This document shows positions 8,966-17,601 of a DNA stretch of 64,000 nt, one piece after another. The stretch lies in contig JAQXEG010000013.1 in the NCBI GenBank assembly GCA_029250945.1, forward strand, positions 124,001 to 188,000, given 5' to 3'. The number at the start of each line of letters is the position of its first letter. The stretch's first letter is position 1. The translations under genes were made by a program, and so were the position numbers. Origin of the DNA: Yoonia sp. GTDB taxonomy: Bacteria; Pseudomonadota; Alphaproteobacteria; Rhodobacterales; Rhodobacteraceae. The notes under the pieces are model-generated. The model did no database searches. It was not told where the DNA came from and saw nothing but the letters and a program-made list of their open reading frames with translations.

Positions 8966-9916
8966 TTAATCGCGGGGTGCTGCGGCCCTGCGTAATCTGT
9001 CATTGATTGCTTGGCCTAGATCATGATTGGGGATCGGGCCCACGGCAATATGTTTTGCACCCAGCGCATCCAATTCATGCAGCATCGCAAACAAATTGGC
9101 AGCCGCCTCAATCAGATCACCCGATGGCGACAGGTTCAGCGCGGCATCCCCCGCCCCAAACCCAAGGTATGTCTCATGCGCCTCTGCGTAGGGTGCGTTT
9201 AAACGCACCTGCCCTGTCGGTGCGTAATGCGAGGCAAGCTGGCCCGGGGCGGCAGGCGCAGCCGGGTCCTCATCGCGCAGCAGGGCGGTGCCGAGGCACG
9301 CCTCAATCGCATCCACCGGAATACCGCCTGCACGCAGCAGCGTGGGCGCCCCTACGCAGGACACGATGGTCGATTCCACGCCAACGCCGCAGGCACCACC
9401 GTCGACAATTCCGTCGATCCGGCCATCCAACCCCGCGCGCACATGGGCCGCTGTTGTCGGGCTAATCCGCCCACTTGGGTTCGCCGATGGCGCGGCGATA
9501 GGCCCCCCAAAGGACGACAGCACCTGCGCCGCGACGGGGTGATCCGGCACGCGCACTGCGAGGCTTTGCAAGCCCGCCGTCACCAGCTTGGACACCTTTG
9601 CGTCCGCCTTGATAGGCAGGACAAGCGTCAGTGCGCCAGGCCAAAACGCGTCCGCCAGCTTGCGTGCCTGTGGCGTCATATCGACATACTCGGCAACCGC
9701 GTCCGTAGCGCTCAAATGCACAATCAACGGGTTGAAACTGGGCCGCCCTTTGGCCGCATAAATCCGCGCCACGGCCTGATCATCGCGCGCGTCCGCGCCT
9801 AGGCCATAGACAGTCTCAGTCGGGAACGACACCAGACCTCCGGCCGCCAAAATCGCCGCTGCGCGATCATATCCCGCAACGTCAGCACCCAAAATTTCTG
9901 TTTTGATCGTTTTCAT
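8966..9916 (-). CDS. tsaC: L-threonylcarbamoyladenylate synthase (Sua5 type)
   Basis: A 316-residue protein that makes threonylcarbamoyl-AMP, the donor for t6A37 modification of tRNAs reading ANN codons. The YrdC domain (about residues 12-205) contains SFPTETVYGLGADA and KGRPSFNPLIVHL, and the 100-residue C-terminal Sua5 extension includes PGQLASHYAP, so this is the long two-domain form. It is upstream of and closely spaced to the ureohydrolase gene on the same strand. Confidence 0.93.
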   Translation of the reverse strand: MKTIKTEILGADVAGYDRAAAILAAGGLVSFPTETVYGLGADARDDQAVARIYAAKGRPSFNPLIVHLSATDAVAEYVDMTPQARKLADAFWPGALTLVLPIKADAKVSKLVTAGLQSLAVRVPDHPVAAQVLSSFGGPIAAPSANPSGRISPTTAAHVRAGLDGRIDGIVDGGACGVGVESTIVSCVGAPTLLRAGGIPVDAIEACLGTALLRDEDPAAPAAPGQLASHYAPTGQVRLNAPYAEAHETYLGFGAGDAALNLSPSGDLIEAAANLFAMLHELDALGAKHIAVGPIPNHDLGQAINDRLRRAAAPRD

Positions 9917-10034
9917 GACGCTGCGTTTCAGTTGAAGGGGCCACCAGCTCGGATACCCTATATCCAGATTTAAGCGTCATACTTGTGCCTGCACCGCTTG
10001 CCAAGCCACGCCCAGATATTCGAAAGAGACACCC

Positions 10035-11735
10035 ATGCCATATCTCGCCCCTGTCACCGACTACCGTTTCATCATGGACACTGTTGCCGGTTTCAAAGCC
10101 GTCACCGCAACCGACCAGTTCGCAGAGGCGACCGATGACATGGCCGACGCGATTTTAGGCGAGGCCGCAAAGCTGTGCGAAGAGATTTTGTATCCGCTGA
10201 ACCGCAACGGCGATCTGCATCCGGCCAAATTGGAAAACGGCATTGTCCGCACCTCGCCCGGTTTCAGCGACGGCTATAAGGCGATTGCAGAAGGCGGCTG
10301 GATCGGCATGTCCGCCAGCCCAGAGGTTGGCGGCATGGGCCTGCCGATGACATTAACCACAGCCGTGAATGAAATGATGGCAAGCGCGTGCTTGTCCCTG
10401 CAACTGAACCCGCTGATGTCCCAAGGCCAGATCGAGGCGCTGGAACATCACGCATCCGACATGATCAAAGGCACCTACCTGCCCAAGCTGATTTCCGGCA
10501 AATGGTCCGGCACCATGAACCTGACCGAACCGCAAGCAGGGTCAGACGTCGGTGCGCTTCGGTCCAAGGCAGAGCCGAACGGCGACGGGTCCTATGCGAT
10601 TTCAGGGCAAAAAATTTACATTAGCTGGGCGGACAATGATTTCACGGAAAATGTCTGCCACCTTGTGCTGGCGCGTCTGCCAGACCGCGTGCCAGGCACC
10701 AAAGGCATCAGCCTGTTCATGGTCCCCAAGCTGATCCCGAATGCCGATGGCACATTGGGCAAGCATAACGACCTGCGAGTTGTGTCGTTGGAACATAAGC
10801 TGGGCCTGCACGGCTCCCCCACTGCCGTGATGGAATATTCTGGTGCACAAGGCTGGCTGGTTGGTCCCGAAAATGGTGGCATGGCTGCGATGTTCACGAT
10901 GATGAACAACGCCCGTCTGGGTGTTGGCGTGCAGGGTGTTGGCGCAGCAGAGGGCGCGTATCAACACGCGCTTGCCTATGCGATGGACCGCAAACAAGGC
11001 CGCGCAGGTGGCACTGGAGCGATCGTGGAACATGCCGATGTGCGCCGCATGCTGGCCAGTATGAAGGCCGATGTGTTCGCCGCCCGTTCTATCGCGTTGA
11101 TGAATGCCGTAGCCATCGACATGGGCACAGCCACAGGTGACGCCGCATGGACCGCGCGCGCCGCATTCCTGACGCCAATCGGCAAGGCGTTTGGCACAGA
11201 TGTGGGCATCGAGGTTGCCAATACAGGCGTACAGGTCCACGGCGGCATGGGCTTTGTCGAGGAAACAGGTGCCGCGCAATATTCCCGCGATGTGCGTGTC
11301 TCTGCGATCTACGAGGGCACGAATGGCATCCAAGCAATGGACCTTGTCGCCCGTAAATTGATGGACGGGGGAGAGGCCGCCTTTGCCCTGCTCGACGAGG
11401 TTGAGGCAGGCGCGGACGCCGCCAAGGCCACCCACCCCAAACTGGCCAGCGCCGTATGGAACGCCGCCGCGTCCCTGCGCGAGACGACAGAATGGCTGGT
11501 GGATCAGGACCTGAACGACCGCTTTGCGGGTGCCGTGCCGTATCTGCGCGCCTTTGCCCGTGTGTTGGGCGGTCATGCGCATCTGGCCGCGGCTGTCGCA
11601 GGGGATGCATCCCGCGTCCGTTTGGCGACATTCTATATCAAGCGCCTGCTACCCGAGCACGCCAGCCTGCTGGCCCACACCCGCGAAGGTGGGACCGATC
11701 TGATGGCGATTTCAATCGATGATCTGGTCGCCTAA
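10035..11735 (+). CDS. Acyl-CoA dehydrogenase, DmdC-like long form
   Basis: A 566-residue FAD-dependent dehydrogenase. The N-terminal APVTDYRFIMDTVAGF, the flavin region TEPQAGSDVGALRSKA, and YEGTNGIQAMDL near the catalytic glutamate all fit the long acyl-CoA dehydrogenases with an extra C-terminal domain. This group includes DmdC, which oxidises methylmercaptopropionyl-CoA from DMSP, but sequence alone does not fix the substrate. The stop is followed directly by the GTG of the hydrolase gene, so the two form an operon. Confidence 0.85.
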   Translation: MPYLAPVTDYRFIMDTVAGFKAVTATDQFAEATDDMADAILGEAAKLCEEILYPLNRNGDLHPAKLENGIVRTSPGFSDGYKAIAEGGWIGMSASPEVGGMGLPMTLTTAVNEMMASACLSLQLNPLMSQGQIEALEHHASDMIKGTYLPKLISGKWSGTMNLTEPQAGSDVGALRSKAEPNGDGSYAISGQKIYISWADNDFTENVCHLVLARLPDRVPGTKGISLFMVPKLIPNADGTLGKHNDLRVVSLEHKLGLHGSPTAVMEYSGAQGWLVGPENGGMAAMFTMMNNARLGVGVQGVGAAEGAYQHALAYAMDRKQGRAGGTGAIVEHADVRRMLASMKADVFAARSIALMNAVAIDMGTATGDAAWTARAAFLTPIGKAFGTDVGIEVANTGVQVHGGMGFVEETGAAQYSRDVRVSAIYEGTNGIQAMDLVARKLMDGGEAAFALLDEVEAGADAAKATHPKLASAVWNAAASLRETTEWLVDQDLNDRFAGAVPYLRAFARVLGGHAHLAAAVAGDASRVRLATFYIKRLLPEHASLLAHTREGGTDLMAISIDDLVA

Positions 11736-12773
11736 GTGACCACTGGCATCCGCTATCCGTTCCCCGAACCGCCCGCCGAGGGCGAGGCGATCACCGTCGC
11801 CGATGGTGTGTTGTGGATGCGGCTGCCGCTGCCGATGGCGCTGGATCATGTGAATGTCTATGCGCTGGATGACGGGGACAGCTGGACAATCATCGACACC
11901 GGCTTTGACACCAAAAAGACCCGCAAGATTTGGGAAAAGCTGTTGGCCGGACCATTGGCAGGCAAGCCCGTGGCCCGCGTGATTGGCACGCATTATCATC
12001 CTGATCACATCGGCCTTGTGGGCTGGTTCATGGATCAGGGGGCCACGTTTGCGACCCCGCGCACCGCGTGGCTGATGGCGCGGATGTTGCAGCTGGACCC
12101 CCATGATGTGCCCACGCCCGAGACGCTGGCCTATTACATCCGGTCGGGCATGGACGCGGATGAATACGCCCTGCGCCGCGCCGAGCGCCCGTTCAACTTT
12201 GCCGATTGCGTCGCCCCCATTCCACTGGGTTACGCCCGTCTGCAAGAAGGGCAGACAATCCAGATCGGTGGTCACACATGGGATATCCGCATGGGCGACG
12301 GTCACGCGCCGGAACATGCAACGTTCTGGTCGCGCGACGACAATTTAGTGATTGGTGGCGATCAGTTGCTGCCGTCGATCAGTGCCAATCTGGGTGTCTA
12401 TGCCGCCGAACCCGATGCCGATCCGGTGGAAGAATGGCTCGTGTCATGTAAAAAATTCAAACCGTTTGCACGTGACGATCAACTGGTACTGGGCGGTCAT
12501 AAGCTGCCGTTCACGGGGTTGCCGTTGCGGCTGCATCAGATGGTTGAAAACCACCATGGGGCGCTGGATCGGTTGATGGGGCATCTGACGGAACCCAAGA
12601 CAGCCGCGCAGTGTTTTCCACCCCTGTTCAAACGCAAAATCGGACGCGGTGAATACGGTCTTGCCTTGGTCGAGGCGGTCGCCCACGTCAACCACCTGTA
12701 TTTAGCAGGCAAGGTCAGCCGCACGCTGGGCGATGACGGCGCGTATTATTACGCCGCATTGGCCGCGGGCTGA
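11736..12773 (+). CDS. Metallo-beta-lactamase fold hydrolase
   Basis: A 345-residue protein with the metal site THYHPDHIGL near residue 86 (HxHxDH pattern), DTGFD near 54, GHAPEH near 190 and a later GGD (residue 208). It starts with GTG immediately after the acyl-CoA dehydrogenase stop, with no gap, implying coupled translation and perhaps a thioester or ester substrate linked to the same pathway. The C-terminal helical extension is common in the larger members of this family. Its 3' end overlaps the tail of the convergent amidotransferase pseudogene by 25 bases. Confidence 0.82.
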   Translation: MTTGIRYPFPEPPAEGEAITVADGVLWMRLPLPMALDHVNVYALDDGDSWTIIDTGFDTKKTRKIWEKLLAGPLAGKPVARVIGTHYHPDHIGLVGWFMDQGATFATPRTAWLMARMLQLDPHDVPTPETLAYYIRSGMDADEYALRRAERPFNFADCVAPIPLGYARLQEGQTIQIGGHTWDIRMGDGHAPEHATFWSRDDNLVIGGDQLLPSISANLGVYAAEPDADPVEEWLVSCKKFKPFARDDQLVLGGHKLPFTGLPLRLHQMVENHHGALDRLMGHLTEPKTAAQCFPPLFKRKIGRGEYGLALVEAVAHVNHLYLAGKVSRTLGDDGAYYYAALAAG

Positions 12774-13502
12774 GCCGGTAGCACGAACAACTGGTTCGCG
12801 GGCACCATCGTCCAACGATCCGCTCGGCCATCCAGCGGCTCTGACGCGAGCGCGACGCCGCCATTATCGAGCAGGCCAGACACGTAAAGCGTCGGGCATC
12901 GCCCGTCGGACGCGTAACGGTAGGCATAAATCTGCACCCCGTCGGAAAAGACGCATTTCAGCCGGATAGGCCCCGCATCTGTTGCGGGACCAATCGCATC
13001 CAATGTTGCGGCCATCGCCCCATCGGGGTCTTGATCCAAGCCATTGGGAAGCAGGGTCAGAAAGATCATTTCGCTATCAGTTGTGCCGCAGCGTGCGTCA
13101 TACAGATCGTCGGGCAACGCGGCCTCTAGCTAGCGCCTGATCTGTGGATAATGGGGGGACCTGCCCGTTATGGCAAAACGCCCAATTGCCATGGGTGAAA
13201 GGATGGCAATTTGTGCGGCTCGTCTCGCCCATAGTGCTGGCGCGGATGTGCGCGATGAATCGGTGCGATCGCACCATGCGGCACAGGCTGGTCAGGTTGC
13301 CATCGGCCCATGCGGGCAGCACATCGCGGTACAGGCCGGGGCGGTCATCATCCCCGTACCACGCGATACCGAACCCGTCGCCGTTGACAGCCAACTTTGC
13401 CTCTGACACGTGCTGGCTTTGGTCCGGCAGCGAATGGGCGGGGTGGACGATGATGTTTTCCAGCGGAATAGCAGGGCCGCTATAGGCCGCGATCCGGCAC
13501 AT
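12749..13502 (-). pseudogene. Class II glutamine amidotransferase, broken
   Basis: The gene begins MCRIAAYSGPAIPLENII with the expected Cys2 nucleophile of class II (Ntn-type, EgtC/YafJ-like) amidotransferases and keeps GDGFGIAWYG, HIRAST and FCHNGQVP. After QVP the frame is lost at a run of six C (complement of 13152-13157); one base too many puts the rest out of frame. In the restored frame (HYPQIRR) an amber TAG follows directly, near 13130, and the reading then continues LEAALPDDLYDARCGTTDSE to a normal C-terminus. Two independent lesions make a sequencing error unlikely. It starts by TGATG overlap with the DUF6356 gene. Confidence 0.85.
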
Positions 13503-13717
13503 CAGTGGCGCGCCTGCATCCGTGCGGTCAACCGCCCAAGGATACGGCTTGCGGTGGTTTCACACAGTGCGGGGATCAATGCGTGGACCACAGCAGCCAT
13601 CGCGGCAACCGCGAGCCAGAAGCCAAACCCAAGTGCGAATCGCATGTGACCAAAATAGGTTTCGTTCACGGTTGCAGGATGATCGGTGAACAGGGCGGCG
13701 ATGGGATTGGCTGACAT
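13502..13717 (-). CDS. Small membrane protein, DUF6356-like
   Basis: A 71-residue protein beginning MSANPIAALFTDHPATVNET with one central hydrophobic segment (about residues 27-48) and a basic C-terminus. It resembles the DUF6356 proteins of Rhodobacterales; I base this on memory of the family. ATG 13717 follows AAGGAAACC at a suitable distance, while the longer in-frame reading from 13840 has no site. Its stop shares one base with the start of the amidotransferase pseudogene. Function is unknown. Confidence 0.75.
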   Translation of the reverse strand: MSANPIAALFTDHPATVNETYFGHMRFALGFGFWLAVAAMAAVVHALIPALCETTASRILGRLTARMQARH

Positions 13718-13770
13718 GATGGTTTCCTTCTTGATTACAGGCACCCTACACCGCGAAACATGCGGTGCGG

Positions 13771-13818
13771 TCCCAATTACCCCTCCTATTTCGCGAAAAA
13801 TTGGGATAATGTCCCAAT
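13771..13818. promoter_or_regulatory. Putative operator of the Lrp-family regulator
   Basis: A perfect inverted repeat, ATTGGGA (13800-13806), five bases, TCCCAAT (13812-13818), ends one base before the start codon of the regulator. A third half-site TCCCAAT lies at 13771-13777, 41 bases upstream of the matching half, close to four helical turns. The arrangement fits autorepression by an Lrp/AsnC protein and would also cover the divergent DUF6356 promoter. A GATAAT at 13805-13810 could be the -10 box. Confidence 0.6.
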
Positions 13819-14280
13819 ATGACAGATACGCTTGATACAATTGACCGCAAAATCCTGAACATTTTGCAAACCGACGCTACCACATCAGTGGATGACATCA
13901 GCGAAGCCGTCGCCCTATCGCGCAATGCATGTTGGCGGCGGATCAAACAGATGGAGGCAGCAGGCGTGATCACGGGGCGCGTGGCGCTTGTGAACCCTGC
14001 CCTTGCGGGCTGTTCGTTGCAGGCGATGGTCATGATCCGCACCAACACCCATGACGCCAAATGGATGACCACATTTCAGACCGCATTGAAAACAATGCCC
14101 GAGGTTGTGGGCGCGTACCGCATGACGGGCGATCTGGATTACGTGTTGCGCGTGCGGGTGGCCGATGTGCCCGCCTATGACGCATTCTATAAATCGCTCA
14201 CATCACGGATTTCTGTATCAGATATTTCCGCAAGCTTCGTTATGGAAGACATGAAAGACACAACAGCGGTACCCCTATGA
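13819..14280 (+). CDS. Lrp/AsnC family transcriptional regulator
   Basis: A 153-residue DNA-binding protein with an N-terminal helix-turn-helix (LDTIDRKILNILQTDATTSV, then LSRNACWRRIKQMEAAGVI) and a C-terminal RAM effector-binding domain (MTGDLDYVLRVRVADVPAYD). No ribosome binding site lies in the 12 bases before ATG 13819, and a perfect palindrome abuts it, so the mRNA may be leaderless. It is divergent from the DUF6356 gene and overlaps the next gene by ATGA. The ligand is unknown. Confidence 0.9.
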   Translation: MTDTLDTIDRKILNILQTDATTSVDDISEAVALSRNACWRRIKQMEAAGVITGRVALVNPALAGCSLQAMVMIRTNTHDAKWMTTFQTALKTMPEVVGAYRMTGDLDYVLRVRVADVPAYDAFYKSLTSRISVSDISASFVMEDMKDTTAVPL

Positions 14281-14744
14281 CCCAATCTGAGACTTCTGCC
14301 GAGGCGATGGAAAACGCCGTGCTGCCCAAGCTGCATGATAACCACATTGCCACCCCCAAGGGTAGCCGCCACGAAGATTTGCCAAAGGCGTTGCAAGAAT
14401 CGCCTGTACAGAAAAGCCCCGCGCAATGGGCCTATGAGCGGATCATCATGTATATCAAAAAGTTCGAGGAAACCTTGGACAATGATCATGAGGTTGGCAT
14501 GGGCTTCGCCGGTGGCGACACGGGTGTAATCAAGATCGAAGGTCTGGGGTTCTTTGACCCCGATATCGTCACCTACTATGGCACGAATGGTGCGGGCGCA
14601 AAAACACAGCTGATCCAGCATGTCAGCCAGCTTAACGTGATGTTGACGGCCAGCCCTAAACATGTGGACCAAGACGAACCCCAACGCATCGGCTTTCAAC
14701 TGGCCAAAGAGCTGGACCGCGAAGAAGACGCTGCGACCACATAG
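14277..14744 (+). CDS. DUF6173-like protein
   Basis: A 155-residue soluble protein. The first 50 residues are low-complexity and probably disordered; the rest (QWAYERIIMYIKKFEETLDN, then GFAGGDTGVIKIEGLGFFDP and YYGTNGAGAKTQLIQHVSQL) is a compact domain I believe is DUF6173, from memory. It overlaps the regulator stop by four bases (ATGA), so the two are translationally coupled and the regulator probably controls it. The function is unknown. Confidence 0.7.
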   Translation: MTQSETSAEAMENAVLPKLHDNHIATPKGSRHEDLPKALQESPVQKSPAQWAYERIIMYIKKFEETLDNDHEVGMGFAGGDTGVIKIEGLGFFDPDIVTYYGTNGAGAKTQLIQHVSQLNVMLTASPKHVDQDEPQRIGFQLAKELDREEDAATT

Positions 14745-14810
14745 CCCCCGTGACAAGCCCACCAAGATGGGCTATCGCACGGCAAACAGATTAGAAGAAG
14801 GACAGCACAG

Positions 14811-14945
14811 ATGGCTGATCACAAACACGGCGAAATGGATACATCCGTTCAGGAAAAGACCTTTGACGGTTTCATCTCTATGGTGACAAAGGGCACGATC
14901 ATTATCATCGTTGCACTGATCTTGCTGGCGCTGATCAACGGCTAA
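14811..14945 (+). CDS. aa3-type cytochrome c oxidase subunit IV
   Basis: A 44-residue open reading frame: MADHKHGEMDTSVQEKTFDG, then FISMVTKGTIIIIVALILLA and LING. The short acidic head, FDGFI motif and single transmembrane helix match the bacterial aa3-type oxidase subunit IV family (about 45-50 residues), a structural subunit that packs against subunits I and III in the inner membrane. A good ribosome binding site (AAGGA) precedes ATG 14811. The rest of the oxidase is not in the window. A lipoprotein gene starts 4 bases after the stop. Confidence 0.85.
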   Translation: MADHKHGEMDTSVQEKTFDGFISMVTKGTIIIIVALILLALING

Positions 14946-14949
14946 ATCA

Positions 14950-15567
14950 TTGGATCGCCGCGCATTCCTAATTGGCGCACCTTTGGTGCTGGCCGGATGT
15001 AGCGGCGCCCAATCGGTGCGGGCCACAGATGACGCGGTGCGCGCCGCCAGGTATCAAGACAATGGCCCCACAGCACTGACGCTTTATACCGTGCGCAACG
15101 CAGGCTCTGACAACGGGGCGCATTCCGCGTTGATGATCGACGCCAGCCAGCGGGTTCTGTTTGATCCCGCGGGGTCCTTTAGCAGCCCGTCGATCCCCGA
15201 ACGCGATGATGTGCTATTCGGCATCACCCCGCAGGTTGAGGCGCTTTTCGTCAGCTTCCACGCCCGCGAAACATATTACGTCGAAAAGCAGCGGATTTTG
15301 GTGCCTGCCCCCGTGGCCGAACGCGCCGTACAGCTGTCATTAGCCCACGGCCCCGTCGCGCAGATGTATTGCACGCGTGCTGCGTCCTCGGTTCTGACCC
15401 AGCTTCCCGGCTTTGAAATCTTGAAATCACGCTTGTTCCCCGACCGCTTGGCCGATGACTTCCAAGCGATCCCTGGTGTGGTGCGCACCATCATCCGTGA
15501 AAACGATGCGGACGACAAATCCATCGCCCAAGCCGCGATTGATGCGACCCTTACAGCGCCCCAGTAG
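14950..15567 (+). CDS. Lipoprotein of unknown function
   Basis: A 205-residue protein starting with TTG. The N-terminus MDRRAFLIGAPLVLAGCSG is a lipoprotein signal with lipobox LAGC, so the mature protein starts at Cys17. The body (HSALMIDASQRVLFDPAGSF and HARETYYVEKQRILVPAPVA) suggests a cysteine-peptidase-like or DUF4105-like fold, since HSALMI, an HARETYYV segment and MYCTRAAS could form a Cys-His site, but this is speculative. It lies 4 bases after the oxidase subunit gene and overlaps the convergent azlD tail. Confidence 0.75.
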   Translation: MDRRAFLIGAPLVLAGCSGAQSVRATDDAVRAARYQDNGPTALTLYTVRNAGSDNGAHSALMIDASQRVLFDPAGSFSSPSIPERDDVLFGITPQVEALFVSFHARETYYVEKQRILVPAPVAERAVQLSLAHGPVAQMYCTRAASSVLTQLPGFEILKSRLFPDRLADDFQAIPGVVRTIIRENDADDKSIAQAAIDATLTAPQ

Positions 15568-15877
15568 CGAATAGTCCCGCGTAGAACACCGCGATCCCTG
15601 CGAACATACCCCAGACGACATTCCGTTTGCGGTACGCCACGGCAACGGCAGTCAGCGCCGCGATCAAGCGCACCGGATCAGGGATCGCCCCCCCGCTTAG
15701 CACCAATGGCGCCACCATCCCCGGCAAAACCGCGACGGGCGTGAACCGCAGCATACGTTCCATCAGCGGCGGAATCGGTTTGTTCCCGATCAGCCCGAGA
15801 AATGAGAACCGGATCGCAAAGGTGCCAACGGCCAGAATGCCGATGATCAACCAGATTTCGGTGGCAGAATAGCTCAT
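15551..15877 (-). CDS. azlD: AzlD-type branched-chain amino acid exporter subunit
   Basis: A 108-residue membrane protein with four hydrophobic helices. The motif TFAIRFSFLGLIGNKPIPP near residue 20 is characteristic of AzlD, the small partner of AzlC in export of branched-chain amino acids or analogues. ATG 15877 overlaps the azlC stop as ATGA, so the pair is translationally coupled. The specific substrate here is not known. Confidence 0.88.
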   Translation of the reverse strand: MSYSATEIWLIIGILAVGTFAIRFSFLGLIGNKPIPPLMERMLRFTPVAVLPGMVAPLVLSGGAIPDPVRLIAALTAVAVAYRKRNVVWGMFAGIAVFYAGLFATGAL

Positions 15878-16584
15878 GCGCGGCGCCCTTCCATCCACGT
15901 CTCGACCATGACGCCGGTACCCATGGCACAGACCGCCGCCACCAAAAGGCCGCTACCCGACGGCATCCATACCAGCAACAGCGCGACCACCGCCGACACA
16001 AATGCCGCGGCCACATGAGCCAGCGATTTGATCATCGGGGCCACCATCGACAGGAACGCAATCGGCATGATGAATTCGATCTGATAGCTCTCAGGAATGG
16101 CCGCGCCGATCAACGCCCCCACAAGGGTAAAGCTGCACCAAAACGGTGTGATCGCCGCCGCAACCCCAAGGAAAAACGCCACCTTATCGGACAATGGCAT
16201 GTCTGGCGTATCATCATACCGCGCCACCGAGGCCATATAGGATTGGTCAAAGTTCAAATAGCCGACCAGCAACCGTTGCCACATCGGTGCGCCCCCTAAA
16301 TGCGGGGCCAAGGCGGCCGAATACATCGCCATGCGCAGATTCACTGCCAACGCCGCCAACAGGATAAATCCGATCGCTGCATTTTCAACCATCAGCTGCA
16401 ATGCCGCGAATTGCGACGCCCCAGCAATGACCAAAATCGTGAACCCCATCGTCTGCGCAAGGGTCAACCCCGCCTCGATCGCGACCACGCCAAATAGCAT
16501 CGCAAACGGCACGACCATCACAATGAACGGCAGCCCGTCGCGTACCCCCGCAAGGAAGGCGGATTTGGTGGTGGTGGCGGGCAT
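15874..16584 (-). CDS. azlC: AzlC family inner-membrane permease
   Basis: A 236-residue protein with about eight hydrophobic segments. FLAGVRDGLPFIVMVVPFAM, GVVAIEAGLTLAQTMGFTIL and GASQFAALQLMVENAAIGFI match the AzlC family, which with AzlD exports branched-chain amino acids. The gene order azlC-azlD with ATGA overlap is canonical. It is divergent from fdhD, with 50 bases between the starts for both promoters. Confidence 0.9.
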   Translation of the reverse strand: MPATTTKSAFLAGVRDGLPFIVMVVPFAMLFGVVAIEAGLTLAQTMGFTILVIAGASQFAALQLMVENAAIGFILLAALAVNLRMAMYSAALAPHLGGAPMWQRLLVGYLNFDQSYMASVARYDDTPDMPLSDKVAFFLGVAAAITPFWCSFTLVGALIGAAIPESYQIEFIMPIAFLSMVAPMIKSLAHVAAAFVSAVVALLLVWMPSGSGLLVAAVCAMGTGVMVETWMEGRRA

Positions 16585-16634
16585 CAGATCATCCTATCTT
16601 ATGGCGGAATACCCTCTGCTTTAATCCTGCCGCC

Positions 16635-17528
16635 ATGGAAAGACAAATCAGCATGCGTGATGCCGACCATACCTATTTGATTGCGCCCAATCCGGCGGCG
16701 CAGCGGTTGACACGCAAGGTAACGGGCACAGATCACACCGGCGCCACCGTTGACGTGCAGGTCGTCGAAGAACGCCCGCTGACGATATTCCTGAACTCCC
16801 AAGAAATTGTGACAGCCATGACCATTGGCGATTACCCCAATTTCCTTGCGCTCGGGTTCCTGCGCAATCAGGGGATGCTGTCGGACACAGATGAGATCAC
16901 CGGCATCGACTATGACGAAGAGCTGGAAACAATCGTCGTGCGCACCAAGAGCGCCACGAACTACGAAGATAAGCTCGCGCGCAAAACCCGCACCAGCGGC
17001 TGTGCGGTCGGCACCGTTTTTGGCGACATGATGGAGGGGCTCGATGGCATTACCCTGCCCCCATCACAGCTGAAAACATCCGACCTTTATGCGCTGGCCG
17101 CCCAGATCAACACGACCCCGTCGCTTTATCTTTCCGCGGGCGCGATCCATGGCACGGTCCTTTGCCACGGCTCCAAACCGCTTGTCTATATGGAGGACGT
17201 CGGCCGCCATAATGCTGTCGACAAAATCGCAGGCTGGATGCTGGCCAACGGGGTCAGCGGCGCGGATAAGCTGCTTTATACCACCGGCCGCCTGACCTCC
17301 GAAATGGTGATCAAATGTGCGCAAATGGGCATCGCTGCGCTCGCCTCCCGCTCCGGCTTTACCGCTTGGGGCGTCGAGATTGCCAATCAAATCGACCTCA
17401 CTTTGATCGGGCGCTTACGCGGCCAACGGTTCATGTGCTTGTCCGGCGAGGCCCGCCTGATCCGCGACGCAGACCCATCATCCGTCCGCGAAGAGCCTAA
17501 AAAATCCAGCCGAAAGGCCGCCAAATGA
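16635..17528 (+). CDS. fdhD: Formate dehydrogenase accessory sulfurtransferase
   Basis: A 297-residue protein that passes sulfur from IscS to the molybdenum cofactor of formate dehydrogenase. Signatures include LRNQGMLSDTDEI, RTSGCAVGTVFGD (with a single catalytic cysteine near residue 122 rather than the CxxC of enteric FdhD), VYMEDVGRHNAVDKIAGW and TTGRLTSEMVIKCAQMGI. An alternative start is ATG 16653. It heads the molybdenum cofactor block; a formate dehydrogenase itself is not in this window. Confidence 0.92.
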   Translation: MERQISMRDADHTYLIAPNPAAQRLTRKVTGTDHTGATVDVQVVEERPLTIFLNSQEIVTAMTIGDYPNFLALGFLRNQGMLSDTDEITGIDYDEELETIVVRTKSATNYEDKLARKTRTSGCAVGTVFGDMMEGLDGITLPPSQLKTSDLYALAAQINTTPSLYLSAGAIHGTVLCHGSKPLVYMEDVGRHNAVDKIAGWMLANGVSGADKLLYTTGRLTSEMVIKCAQMGIAALASRSGFTAWGVEIANQIDLTLIGRLRGQRFMCLSGEARLIRDADPSSVREEPKKSSRKAAK

Positions 17529-17534
17529 CCCTTC

Positions 17535-17583
17535 TATTTGCCAAAAATACCTCGGGGGAGGCCGCAGGCCGGGGGCAGCGCCC
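17535..17583. repeat. Dispersed intergenic repeat, variant copy (family A)
   Basis: TATTTGCCAAAAATACCTCG followed by GGGGAGGCCGCAGGCC and GGGGGCAGCGCCCC fills the fdhD-mobA gap. The AAAATAC box followed by a GC-rich palindromic stretch matches the other family A copies in layout, though the GC part is diverged. Confidence 0.5.
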
Positions 17584-17601
17584 CAATCCACGGATCGCAG
17601 T

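Noticed and set aside
10602-11582. A 326-codon minus-strand frame inside the acyl-CoA dehydrogenase gene
   Set aside because: Antisense shadow of a clear family gene, low-complexity composition, no start signal.
13819-14280. Downstream alternative start for the Lrp-family regulator
   Set aside because: The helix-turn-helix begins only a few residues after ATG 13819, and no later start keeps it intact.
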